In this document: in pieces, positions 44,050 to 54,936 of the stretch | Layout of the letters: the number at the start of each line of letters is the position of its first letter | Numbering within the stretch: position 1 is the first letter of the stretch | NCBI GenBank assembly: GCA_013368325.1 | Contig: JAACJK010000001.1 | Coordinates: 2,480,001 to 2,544,000 of the forward strand | Origin: Ephemerocybe angulata | Lineage: Eukaryota; Basidiomycota; Agaricomycetes; Agaricales; Psathyrellaceae | DNA: 64,000 nucleotides | Direction of reading: 5' to 3' | The notes under the pieces: generated by a model | Told to the model about the DNA's origin: nothing | Seen by the model: only the letters and a program-made list of their open reading frames with translations | The model's database searches: none | Translations under genes and position numbers: made by a program

Positions 44050-47000
44050 CTAAGCAGAAGCATCCTTACGCAGGTTGAAATATCTCCCAATTCCCCTCCT
44101 TACCCGTTTCAGAACACCGACCGCAGACTGAACTGCCGAGTACAACAACACCTGAAAACCCTTCCGTACGGTTTCGTGAACGCCTCTGTGTACCTTACCA
44201 GTTGATGGTGCCCCAAGATCCGAAGCCTTCGCAGCTTTCATGGTCTTTCTCGAATGGGGTCTACCCCCAGAGGTGCCCTCGAGTCTACTTGAAGACGCAG
44301 ATCCGGCGCTCGTGTTCTCGAGAATAGAATGAAGGGTTGTTTGTGTGGACAGCCCCTCAGGTAGGTTAACCGAGAAGAGCGAGTTCGTCTGTACAACCGA
44401 GGATACCGTCAACATAGATGGCGAGGGCGGAGACAGGCAAGGGCTGGAAATGTGAGGCAACAGTAGCTGTTTGGTGAAAGTGGCCTTTCTGACCTCTGAG
44501 CTGTTCGAATGTTGGACTGCCAGGAAACAACCAGATGATGCAGATGCAGACAGATCAAGAGACACGCTACGGAACTGGTGCGTAGCTGGGGGCGAGGTAA
44601 TTGGGCTGGTTGCAACTTCAGGTGTATCGTTCGCAGGGGCTGGGGGAGACACCTTGAGCGCAATTCCAGAATTTATAGGGTTCAGGAACGCCGAGCAGAC
44701 AGCGGTCGACAGTCTGAGCAGAGAGGACGCAGTCAGAGATATCCTCGAAGCCCTCCGCTTCCCTTTCGTATCGGGACACGCCTTCTCCGCGTCGTCGAGG
44801 ACTTGCGTGTTGAATGAGTTCTCGGCGAGCAAGCGAAGGTATGAACGCCTCCATTCGCCCGTTTTCTCCACGGCAGGCTTCGTCTTCGGCTGTATTGCTT
44901 TAGCTTTCCTCGATGCCTGGCGTGGTGCTACATGGCACCGAGAGTCAGTCTGGTGCCTTTGCCCCCTGAAGTACTCGGTGAAGTATTCCAGATCGAGCGA
45001 TTCATGTGGCTCATTCCTGTAGTTGTAGTCGTACTCGGGGAATGGATCGATGGAAGGATCATATGGCCGCCCGACATATATTTTGTCTAGCTCCCTGAGC
45101 TCTCCGGTGGCTAGAGTTTCTCCTTGATAAGATGGAACATACGGCGCTGTGATAGGGCTCAATCAGTGACGTGAAAATCGCTGGGAAGGTGTAGCTTACG
45201 GGTCAAGAGTGATTTTCCAACGTCAGAGAATTCACTATGGAAATCGTTAAGAACGGGTTCAAGCAGCACAGATAATCCTTACATATGCCGAAAGAACTTA
45301 TGGCGTTCGAAGTGATGTGACGGGAGTCGAGATTCAATTCTCTTCTGGAGGATCTGAGAATGACAGTTCAGAAATGCGGGATATGTCAGAGAAGGTCATT
45401 TGCCTACATTTTCGAGAAAGTCTCGGGCATCCTCGTCGATAACGATGTCTTTTCGGAAGGAAAGTGGTTCTCGTCGGATCTTCTTTACCATCGAGGGGAT
45501 ATCTGAGCCGACCCAGGGAGTCTAGCGTATGGAATTGATGATGAGCCTCCAACGTTCAAGTTATCTAAGCAAAGCAAGCACTCACATCTCCTTGTAAGAA
45601 CTCGTACGAGATGATCCCCAAGGACCACCAATCCGTCTCGTACGAGTACGGGTCCTGGTTAACTGCCTGAGGCGACATATATGCCAGTGTCCCAGCAAAT
45701 CCCCTGGTCGTCGGCCAGGCGAATGTGGGGTTGGATTCGTGGGAGAGTTGGTCCGATGAAAAGCAATCGGGGGTAGATGCAGCTTGAAAGTCCTTGCACA
45801 GGCCAAAGTCGACAAGGCAGATATGCCCGTCTGACTTGATCAAAATGTTGCCTGGCTTTAGGTCCCGGTGGACGATTTGTCGACCATGGAGAAATCTTAC
45901 TGCAACGATCTAAGAAGAGGTATTAGTTTCATGCCCCGATTTAAGGAGGTGTACGCACAAGTTCCGCGATGTAGAAGCGGGCCATGTCAGTCTCGAAGAT
46001 TCCAAGCTTGTACAGAAGATGTGCAAGGTCTCCACCAGGATAAAAATCCTAATGCATAGATTAGACTCAAAAGTTAAAGGTGAATGGGTTTAGACCTACT
46101 GTAACGAGATAAAAGTTTTCCGTGTCGTGAAAACTGTCTACCATGTTCAGCACGAATTGATGACCCTTGATCCTCCTCAACAGTTTCTGCTCCTGCAGCA
46201 GTGTTCGGTAGCTTTCCACAGCGAGCTTCGATATGACCTTAATGGCAGATACCTTTGTGGGGACCCCCGATGTCGCCAGGTACACTTTCCCTTGGGCACC
46301 TTGGCTGAGAAAGAACCTGAGAGAATACTCTCTGACTGTATCGCTTCGCCTGAAACCCTTCGTGACGAGCTCTGGTTGTGGGTTTTCGGCACCTTCGGGG
46401 CGAAAAACAGGGAACGAGTTCATGCTGGACAACCTCATGAACGAGGAGTTTATCAGATCAATCGCCTCGAGTTTCGGGACGGGCTTGCGTCGAACGGCCG
46501 GCTTCGTCCTGGTGGGGCTTGCATCTTCCTTCTGCGTGAGAGACGGATACCTACTGGAGGGTGTACGCGGAGAGTCCAACTTACAGGATGGATTGGTCCA
46601 CCACTTCGAACTGCCGAGGGGAGTTTTGTCGCCTTGAATCGTGTATGCCACAGGGAACCTCATCCGTGCCAGGTCGGTAGCGTTTGGAGGAGAGAACTGA
46701 GGGAAAGAGTCTCTGGTGCGTTCTGGGCTTCCCCCGTCTCTCGCAACTCCAGGAATCCGTCGTGCATAGGGAAATGAGCACGATCCAGGTTGAAACCTGA
46801 GTGGAGATCCCCCTTTCTCCAGATAGGTCACCCTGACGTCTTCGAAGCATGAGAACTACGTTGTAAGATCAGTGTTAGTTAGAAATATGCGCCCGAGCAA
46901 CTGACATTGAGAGATGTGTCAACTAGCTCGGCCGTCTTGCAAGGTCGCTCTGATGTAGTCCTTTGACTCCCGTTGCCCTTTCGAAGAATCGTTGATACAG

Positions 47001-47286
47001 GTCTTTGGTGAGTTGGGGAGCCTCGCCTCGTCCCGAAGATGTCCAGCGGCTCAGATGCCGAGCGTAGGCGCCCCTCCCTCAGCGGGAACACAGAGGCTTC
47101 TGCGGACAGCCGATCCTACAAATTATGCCGTCGATTGTCAGCAGGTTCCCCACAGATACTTCAAACGTAGATGATGAAAGGGCTCACTATTTCCTGCACG
47201 GCGTGAAAAACCTCTTCTTCCTGTAGAGGATCTGGCACCACTGAGAAGGCAGGGACCGAGATTTTGCAAGCCGACACAGAAAGCAT
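44050..47286 (-). CDS. AGC-type serine/threonine kinase with atypical motifs
   Basis: Multi-exon kinase. The N-terminus (Met at 47286; MLSVSACKISVPAF, PDPLQEEEVFHAVQEI) is followed by a Ser/Arg-rich region (EGRLRSASEPLDIFGTRRGS). The kinase domain has Gly loop LSQGAQGKVYLAT (first Gly present, middle Gly replaced by Gln), catalytic Lys in VSAIKVISKLAVESYRTLL, QFVLNMVDSFHDTENFYLVT, DFYPGGDLAHLL, HGRQIVHRDLKPGNILI, VDFGLCKDF, activation end GTLAYMSPQAVNQD (APE appears as SPQ), YSYETDWWSLGIISYEFLQG, and a C-terminal AGC-like tail with LDLEYFTEYF as a candidate hydrophobic motif. The 370-codon last exon adds a Ser-rich, basic C-terminus. HRD and DFG are intact, so activity is likely. Closest to fungus-expanded AGC kinases; substrate unknown. 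Exact internal junctions only partly resolved. Confidence 0.8.
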
Positions 47287-48401
47287 TCATGAAACCATGG
47301 GGCAGCACCAGAGCAAGACGAAGACAGGGACAAGAAGAACCACAATGCAATGTCGAAGGGCATTGCCTATATATTGGCTGACGCTAATAATTTTTTCCGG
47401 GCGAGTAGCTCTTCGAACAGGATCGGTCCTGCGCTCTTGTTGGCAGGCTGGTTTAGATTGTCAAGTTTCAAGCCTAGCAAGGCTGCCTTGAGCTTGATCA
47501 GCTAACCACTGCCGACAAACCAAAAGCGTACTAGGACTGTAACACCCATCTTCTTTTTGAAGCATGAGTCGAAGGCACTGTGCGGTGACCGCACAACTTG
47601 CAAGGCTGGTGGCAGAGTGAGTGATTTGAGTGAAGGGCAACCTGGGCAAGTGAAGGGTGCTTGTGTTGATGTCACTGTTTGTGAACAGGACCCACCGGCC
47701 CGAGACGCCTGGCAACCGTTGCAGAGCGCCCTTGAGTTGTACTTTAAACCATCAACATGCGATACCCACCTTCAACAAAGTACGCCCAGGACGCCGATAC
47801 AAGCAAGGCCTAAAGCCCATTGGCTTCACATGGAAGCTCAGGCAATCACGGGAGGCTCCTTTTGAATTAAGCGCACTACTCTTGATGTTACATGGATGGT
47901 AAAGACTTCATGTCGGTGGGTCATCTGTACCGGTACTCTTAAGTGTACTAAACACCATAGGCTATCGTGTGCGCTTGCGACATCACCGCTATGAAAGCAT
48001 GGAGAGATGACAGTAAGTTTCTTTCCGTTAACCATGTATTTTTGGCAAAGCATCCGGTTGAACAGACATTTGCAGCGTACATTGCTCTCGACCCCGTCGC
48101 CTAATAACAATGAAGGAGATACACATCAAAATCCTCACCATTATTCGAGCGGACATGCATGTGGAGTCGGCGAAAATGGTTGACTGACACCCGCTGGATC
48201 ACCGAAGTGGGTTGGTCTCTTCCGCACACCTCTCGTGGCTCTCCGAACCGCGACCCATAGGTGTATGAAAGCCTGTCCGCAACTTCTATATTATGTGGAA
48301 AAATCTTGATGACTCGTCGACCACCCTCGACCAACAGCTCACCCTGTGTTGTTTGAGCTCAGATTCAGTGACTTCACTTGGCGAGATATTATCGAGATAT
48401 C
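47287..48401. other. Gene-poor divergent region upstream of HMGR
   Basis: About 1.1 kb between divergent genes. I searched it for the missing membrane domain of the HMG-CoA reductase and found no long hydrophobic frame on the plus strand. No other gene is supported. Confidence 0.5.
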
Positions 48402-50042
48402 ATGTCTAGTCACCCCGTGTTCACCGTTCGGGACTTGGAGCTGAAGCTCAAGGCAGCACGTCTCGTTGACCCTGCGGAGTCTCTACCCACCCCTCCTTCT
48501 TCCAACTCGTCAGGATCGGCCTCTCCTCCGAATGCGACATACGAGGAAAGCTACTTCCTTCGTTCATTCGATGAATGTCTCGCCATATACGAAGAGCCCT
48601 CCAGGACCAAGGGCGAGTCTTTGGCCCTCCTATCTGACGAGGAGGTAATATTACTGGTGGATAGAGGAAAGGTGGCGCCTTATGCCCTGGAGAAGTTGTT
48701 CGGTATGGGCGAACTGGAGAGAGCAATCCGCATCCGAAGAGCTGTCGTATGTGAGTGGCATTCCCTACTTCTATCCTGCCAGCGACTCATTCTACTCAGC
48801 GAGAGCTTCCAACACGAAGTCTCTCGAGAACTCGAGCATCCCTTACGAAGATTACGACTATTCGCGGGTACTTGGCGCCTGCTGCGAGAACGTCATAGGA
48901 TACGTCCCCGTACCGCTCGGCATCGCAGGACCTTTGACAATTGACGGGACGTCGTACCCGATTCCGATGGCCACAGCAGAAGGAACCTTGGTCGCATCCA
49001 CATCCCGAGGTTGCAAGGCCCTCAACGCTGGAGGGGGGGTGTCCACCGTGCTTACCAGCGATGCTATGACTCGCGGGCCCGCGATCGACTTCCCATCCGC
49101 TGTCTTGGCTGGTCGCGCCAAAGTCTGGGTTGACTCCGAGGAGGGGCATGACGTCCTGAAGGAAGCATTCGAATCGACATCGCGGTTCGCCAAGCTGAAG
49201 AGCCTGAAATCTGCCATCGCTGGTAGGACGTTATACGTACGGTTCGCTACGTCCACCGGAGATGCGATGGGGATGAACATGATATCGAAGGGGACGGAGA
49301 AGGCGTTGGAAACTATGAAAGAGCATTTCCCCTCCATGGTTGTACTCGCGCTTTCTGGAAACTACTGCACCGACAAGAAGCCCGCCGCCATCAACTGGAT
49401 AGAGGGACGGGGTAAAAGCATCGTAGCCGAGGCCGTTGTCCCAGGAAAGGTTGTCACTACGGTGCTAAAGACTACCGTTGAAGCCTTATGCAACCTCAAC
49501 ATTAAGAAGAACTTGATCGGCAGCGCCATGGCTGGCTCCATTGGTGGCTTCAATGCACACGCGTCGAACATTCTCACCGCCATCTTCCTTGCCACTGGTC
49601 AAGACCCAGCGCAGAATGTCGAGAGCTCGATGTGCATGACCTTGATGGAACCGTAAGTTATTTTCTCTCCTCAGGCTCTCTTCTCGTGGTCGGTTCGCTA
49701 ATTCATGCTCCTGCTAGCGTCAACGATGGGCAGGACCTTTTGATGACGGTCACCATGCCATGTATCGAGGTTGGTACCGTTGGAGGTGGGACGATACTGG
49801 GTCCTCAGCAAGGTGTATTGGAGATGCTTGGGATCAAGGGGGCACATCCGAAGACCCCTGGACACAACTCGCAGACCTTGGCGCGCATCATCGCCTCGGC
49901 AGTCATGGCAGGAGAATTGTCGCTCCTTAGCGCCCTGGCGGCAGGGCATCTCATCCGAGCGCATATGGCGCACAACCGATCTCAGGTGAACACACCTGCG
50001 GTGTCTGTGCCTGTGACACCAGGCCCCGCCCCACGTCCCTGA
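48402..50042 (+). CDS. HMG-CoA reductase, catalytic domain only
   Basis: Class I HMG-CoA reductase (HMG-CoA + 2 NADPH to mevalonate), the committed step of sterol and terpenoid synthesis. Three exons (48402-48750, 48800-49652, 49718-50042) give 508 residues. Motifs: [20 protein letters not shown] (linker), [60 protein letters not shown] (catalytic Glu region), [19 protein letters not shown] (NADPH motif), [20 protein letters not shown] (catalytic Lys), [47 protein letters not shown] (catalytic His). Fungal enzymes normally have an N-terminal membrane and sterol-sensing region of several hundred residues; here the start lies right in the linker and none is seen upstream. Confidence 0.92.
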
Positions 50043-50745
50043 TCCATCCGAGTTCAGCCTTGAATACTGAGCTCTAGAGATGCTACATAAGCGCCTATTT
50101 AGTTATTTTTTTCTTTTATGTATTCCTATGCATGCAGCTCCTTTTGGCACTATACACAGATGTGTAGAAGCATATATCTTATATTCAAACTCTGAAACCA
50201 GACACTGAATGCATTAGATGGCCGTTCAGCTTCAAATACCCTTGATCGTAGCCTACCGTGCATGCTCGTGGCATCGCTCAGAGCTCATGATCCCAGCCCA
50301 CTTGGCTGAAGGCAGGCAGCAGAAGATGGCGTCGGCGTGATGTTTTACCACTGAAAGCCCCTCTTTCTACTTAGCTCTGCCCTGACCTCATGATCACCAG
50401 TCGCTGAAGGTTCCCCGGGAAGCGCTGAAGCCCCCCACACTACTACCAGGCCTGCATACCTTTGGCCTACAGTTTGGTTCGTCTTTAAATTATCTTCCAG
50501 TGAGGCATGTGCGATTTTCGATCGGAGGTATGGTGAACTCTGACCCTGTTGCAAAGGGCTCACCACTGTTTCGGCCAGATGGTTGAGCACTGCGCTGAGG
50601 GGCAGTGCCGCTGACAACAATGACAGGTCGCCAGCGGTGGCGGGAGGCTTGAACGGTCGTGATTCGCGTTGATACATCTTTGCTTTCACTTCGACCTCAT
50701 ATCCCCTCAGGCTGGCTAGCCGCTATCTTGTCCCTCCCACCCACC
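50043..50745. other. Intergenic, HMGR 3' end to F-box gene
   Basis: Starts with AT-rich 3' UTR (around 50090-50200). The minus ORF at 50345-50689 has no recognisable domain. Confidence 0.4.
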
Positions 50746-52366
50746 ATGGAAAGCTTGCCCACTGAAGTCTGGTTTTCTATCACGGAACACTTCACGCACG
50801 ACGAGGTTCAAGCGCTTATTGGTGTAAACCGATTCTTCTTCAACCTTGGGATGGATGCACGATACGAAGATATCACTATCGAGACCTCCGGAAAGCAAGT
50901 ACACCTCTACCTAGAGCATGTTATGTGAGTATATACTCTTTGTCTGAGCATTCGCTCCTCCTACTTGAAGTTCATGTACTCGTTAGGCAGAACCACGTCG
51001 CGAAGAGGATCAAACATTTGACCGTACAGCTGCAGCCTGTCCTACCAGTGCGGCCTATCCGAGCACTCCATTCGGCCCCTCAACCCCCCAGTAAGAGGGA
51101 GCAATTCAAAAAAGGATTCAAAACAATTGTCCGTAAAGTCCTACCGGAGCGCTCACCCTCCCCGAGTTTCCTGCCGAAACCTATCGAAACCAATGAAGCC
51201 CTCGTTCAAAAGCTTATCGACGTTATAACGTGCATGAAGAACGTGGTCGACTTCAGGATTGTGACTTGGGCGTTCCCCGAAGCAAACTACGACCTCCAAC
51301 CTCTGCACAATGCAGCTTGGAACACCTTTGGGGTCAACCTCAAGCGGGTCTCTCTCTGTGCCAACATGGAGGGTCACAAATCCCTCATTGCCTCCAATCC
51401 CAGGTTCAAAAAACTCGAAACTCTTGAGTTAGAGTTCTCGGATACCATGAACCCATTTCCGGTCAACAACACTAGTCCTGCTTCTTCGGATGCAGCACAA
51501 ATAATGACGGGGGCCGTGGTACCCTTCGTAAACAAGCTCAGCCCACAGATCAAGACGTTCAAGATACGTTCGTGGGCAAGCTTGGACTTGTCCAATTTAT
51601 TCCTTGGGGTGGACCAGTTTCCCGTCCTGGAGGCCATCCTCTTTCGCATTCCATTCAACTTTGCTCTTCGCTCCAACCCCAGTGGCCTGACAACGTTTTT
51701 GCATGCCTCATCGAAGACCTTGAAGAAGGTTGCCCTGAGGCTGACACCAGTTGGCCTCGCGCTCGACCCGCTTAGAGAAGAGCCCCTGTGCCAGTGGATG
51801 ACGGAAACCGTTTCAAATTCCCTTTGCTTTTCCAATGCGGAGACCCTCGATATTTGCCCTACGCACCTTCCAGGTGGCATGAGCATTTTGCATTCCTGTG
51901 TTGAACACTCGACAGAGCACTTGAGCAGGTTCGTTCTCAGGGACCGCTACCTCACGTACGAGGATGTGGTCCCATTCGTGAAAACGCTTCGAGGGGCAAG
52001 ATACTTGACCTCCCTTCGACTGAACGTTTTTACGCTGAACGCGCCTATGTTTGATGCCTTTGCTCGGGACCTACCAACGCTTCAGTTACTCTGGTTATCC
52101 GTAGGTGACGCGGACTCTTCGGCAGGTTCTCATCAACTGGTAAGTCCTCCTACTGTTGATACTGTGATGCGGTTCTAACAGTGCTATTTCAGTCGAGCTT
52201 GAGGGAGGACATGAAGACACGAAAGTACGACACCTGGAATCTCTGGGATCTCAGTATCTGGCAGGGAGGATCTGAGTTAGACGGGCAGACTATGCTGGCC
52301 ATCGCTAGCAGCATTCCTTCCTTGGGGAGTTTCTGGGAAAATGGACACAAGCGCATCGATTGTTGA
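50746..52366 (+). CDS. F-box/LRR-like protein, hypothetical
   Basis: Three exons (50746-50924, 50987-52139, 52193-52366) sum to 501 residues. The N-terminus MESLPTEVWFSITEHF...VQALIGVNRFFFNLGMDARY is an F-box. The body has the irregular leucine-rich pattern of mushroom F-box proteins (IKHLTVQLQPV, FKKLETLELEFSD, VNKLSPQIKTFKIRSWASLD, QFPVLEAILFRI, AETLDICPTHLP, GARYLTSLRLNVFTL, LPTLQLLWLSVGDADS), ending WDLSIWQGGSELDG...SLGSFWENG. It would act as a substrate receptor of an SCF ubiquitin ligase. Members of this group are numerous and fast-evolving; the target cannot be predicted. Confidence 0.8.
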
Positions 52367-52957
52367 GGAGATATTTCGCAAGCGCTTGAACTCATTAGTG
52401 CCTTAAGAATACATTCGTTTTCGTCGCCGAATCGTGTCGTTTTCCCGAGGTTACATCCTTTTGGGTGCTGCGTATTTTTTTCAGCTATTGCTAGAACTTT
52501 CATCCATTAATATTAAGGATCGAGTCAGAGCGCTCAACGTTCAACAGCGAGCTGACGAAGCCTCTTTGCCGGGGGACCAGGTGGGTACCAAATTCAATCT
52601 CCGCCTCAAAAGTTTCACATCTTGAAAGCCGGCAACGTGGGTCCGTTTGAAGTTGCACCTCAACCACCACCACCGCAGCCAGAAACCTTGCTTCTTGCTT
52701 GTCTTTCCGCTACAAAACCCGAATTTTCTGTGAAGTCTTCCCCAAGGTCTTCACCATTTCGTCATTCCACTCCCCACAGCATCCCAAACTCTGTCCAGGC
52801 AGAGAATTCATGCTTCGACCTCCAATTGCTATACCGCAGCAAAAACACTTACCTATATCTTCTTGTCTTCTTGTGGGTTCCCTCGCAAAGCTGATATATC
52901 TTGAAGAATCGCTTCTTACAACTATTTTCTCCAGCGCTGAATTAACCGACTCTCAAA
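52367..52957. other. Intergenic, promoter and leader of eIF5
   Basis: CT-rich stretches from about 52650 to 52950 fit a leader and promoter of a highly expressed fungal gene. No gene seen. Confidence 0.45.
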
Positions 52958-54356
52958 ATGGCTTCTGGAATTGTTAACATCCGTCGCGATGTCGATGACA
53001 AGTTCTATCGATACCGGTGCGTACCAATCATATTGTCGATGCGTCACCACCTCACAATTTTTTAGAATGCCCCTCCTGACTACCAAGATCGAAGGAAAGG
53101 GCAATGGCATCAAGACCGTCATCCCCAACATGGCCGACGTTGCCCGGGCACTCAGCCGCCCTGCCCCCTACCCCACCAAGTTCTTTGGCTGTGAGCTTGG
53201 CGCCCAAACCACCTTTGACGAGAAGAACGAGCGATTCATTGTCAATGGAGCTCACGACGCCAACCGTCTTCGAGAGCTCCTGGACGTCTTCATCGACAAA
53301 TTCGTCCTTTGCCGCTCCTGCAAGAATCCTGAAACCGAGCTTATCATCATCAAGCAAGGCCGCAATGAGGACATCATTAGAGACTGCAAGGCCTGTGGTG
53401 AACGCACTGGCGTCGACATGCGCCACAAACTCGTCCCCTTCATACTCAAGAACCCCCCAGTTAAGATGAAGAAAGGAAAGAAGAAGGATGTCAGCGGTGC
53501 GGCCGACGGCGTTGGCGGTGCCGCGAATGCTTCTCCAGAGGATGGCGCCGAGGAGAACGATGGCAACGAGAGCGACGATTACTTGACGAAGAAGATCAAA
53601 GCTGAAGCTGCCGAGCTCAACGATAAGCCCACACTCACCGACGAGGACTGGTCCGCAGATACCTCTCCGGAAGCCGTCAAAGCTCGCATCAAGGCTCTCG
53701 AGGGCAGCATGGCTGCTACCGTCCTTGGCGGCGATGACGACGGAAGCGACGACGACGCTAATAGCCCTTACTCGGTACTCGGAAGGTGGATCGATGAGGA
53801 GAAGGATGATGTTGAGGATCCCAAGGCGTTCTCCATTGCGATTTTTAAGAAGGCAGAGGAACTCGGCATCGGGAAGAAGCACAAGACGATCACCGTTATC
53901 GCTCAAGCGCTCTTCACTGACGATATGGTTAACGAAATTAATCAGTACGGAGCCTTGTTGCAAAAGGTATGATCCATCTATTACTCTTGATACCCCGATG
54001 CTAAATAATCAATTGCTTTAGATGGTGACCAGCGAGAAGCATCAAAAGGCCCTCCTTGGCGGCATCGAGCGTCATGTGGGATTGGCCCATGCAGAACTCA
54101 TTCCTGCGGTCCCCAAGATCCTTATGGCGCTGTACCAGATTGATGTGCTGGAAGAGGAGGTAGTGACCCAGTGGGGTACCCACGTCAGCAAGAAGTACAC
54201 CGATAAGGAGACGAGCAAGAAGGTCAGGAAGGCTAGTGAGCCGTTCTTGAAGGTATGTCCATAATCACTCCCTTTTTAACAGTCACTGATTGATCTGTAA
54301 TGCAGTGGCTTGCTGAGGCTGATGACGATGACGAGGAGGAGGACGACGACGAGTAG
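52958..54356 (+). CDS. TIF5: Translation initiation factor eIF5
   Basis: GTPase-activating protein for eIF2 in the 43S/48S initiation complex. Four exons (52958-53016, 53066-53966, 54022-54252, 54306-54356) give 413 residues, the usual size. The N-terminal domain has INIRRD-like [17 protein letters not shown] with the Arg finger region near residue 10-20, [36 protein letters not shown], and the zinc ribbon [16 protein letters not shown]...[16 protein letters not shown] (four Cys). An acidic linker leads to a C-terminal W2/HEAT domain ([63 protein letters not shown]) and the terminal aromatic-acidic box [19 protein letters not shown] that binds eIF2 beta. Confidence 0.96.
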
Positions 54357-54734
54357 TGAAACCTGGCTGTCAGCGTTAAGCGTTCTTCATGTTGAGTTAC
54401 CTACGTAGTAATCTTTTGATTGTACCGATTGTAATTGCTCTGAGGGATGTCCAGGGGACCATATGTATCCAAAGAGATGCCTGTTCAGTTGAGAGTACGG
54501 TCGACGCGATTCGCCGCCACTAGTTATCGGGCTCACGACAAAGTCACACAATGGCAACAACTTGCCAAAGCCCCAGGGCCCCAAGGCCAATACCCATTCG
54601 CGAAGCCCCTGAGCAAGGAGCCAAGTAGTAGAAAGCTTTTCGGGCGCTTTGATTCTTGAGTCACAAACTAACTTGGAAAAATAATAGACTTTACGGACTG
54701 AGACCATGGGAGGACGTTTTCCGGACAAAACTAA
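54357..54734. other. Intergenic, eIF5 3' end to tRNA-Thr
   Basis: 3' UTR of eIF5 and the downstream flank of the minus-strand tRNA. A minus ORF at 54387-54770 overlaps the tRNA and is not credible. Confidence 0.45.
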
Positions 54735-54827
54735 TGCCGCAGACCCGGATTGAACGAATGACCTTCCCATTGCTACTTGGGTAAACCAAGATACAAGTGG
54801 GACGCGCTACCACTACGCCACAACGGC
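54735..54827 (-). tRNA. tRNA-Thr(TGT) with a 21-base intron
   Basis: Minus-strand cloverleaf: acceptor GCCGTTG with CTGCGGC (one T-T mismatch), D arm GCGT-AGTGGTA-GCGC, anticodon stem TCCCA with TGGGA, loop CTTGTA giving anticodon TGT, T arm ATTCG-TTCAATC-CGGGT (two G-T pairs), discriminator A. The 21-base intron starts one base 3' of the anticodon. Mature length is 72. Conserved A- and B-box promoter cores are present. Slightly weak stems leave room for a divergent copy. Confidence 0.85.
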
Positions 54828-54936
54828 TTGATAAAAACCTCCTCCAGGTATACTGCATTGGCAAACGCATGCGAACCTACTCTAGACATGCACCAACTCT
54901 GTCAAGGAGATGCGTCTCGATTTACGCCAAATTACC

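Noticed and set aside
47557..47865. Candidate upstream exon for HMGR
   Set aside because: Hydrophilic, Cys-rich and without membrane helices; no splice path to 48402.
53052..53963. 303-codon minus-strand ORF over eIF5
   Set aside because: Antisense shadow of a well-identified gene with intact motifs.
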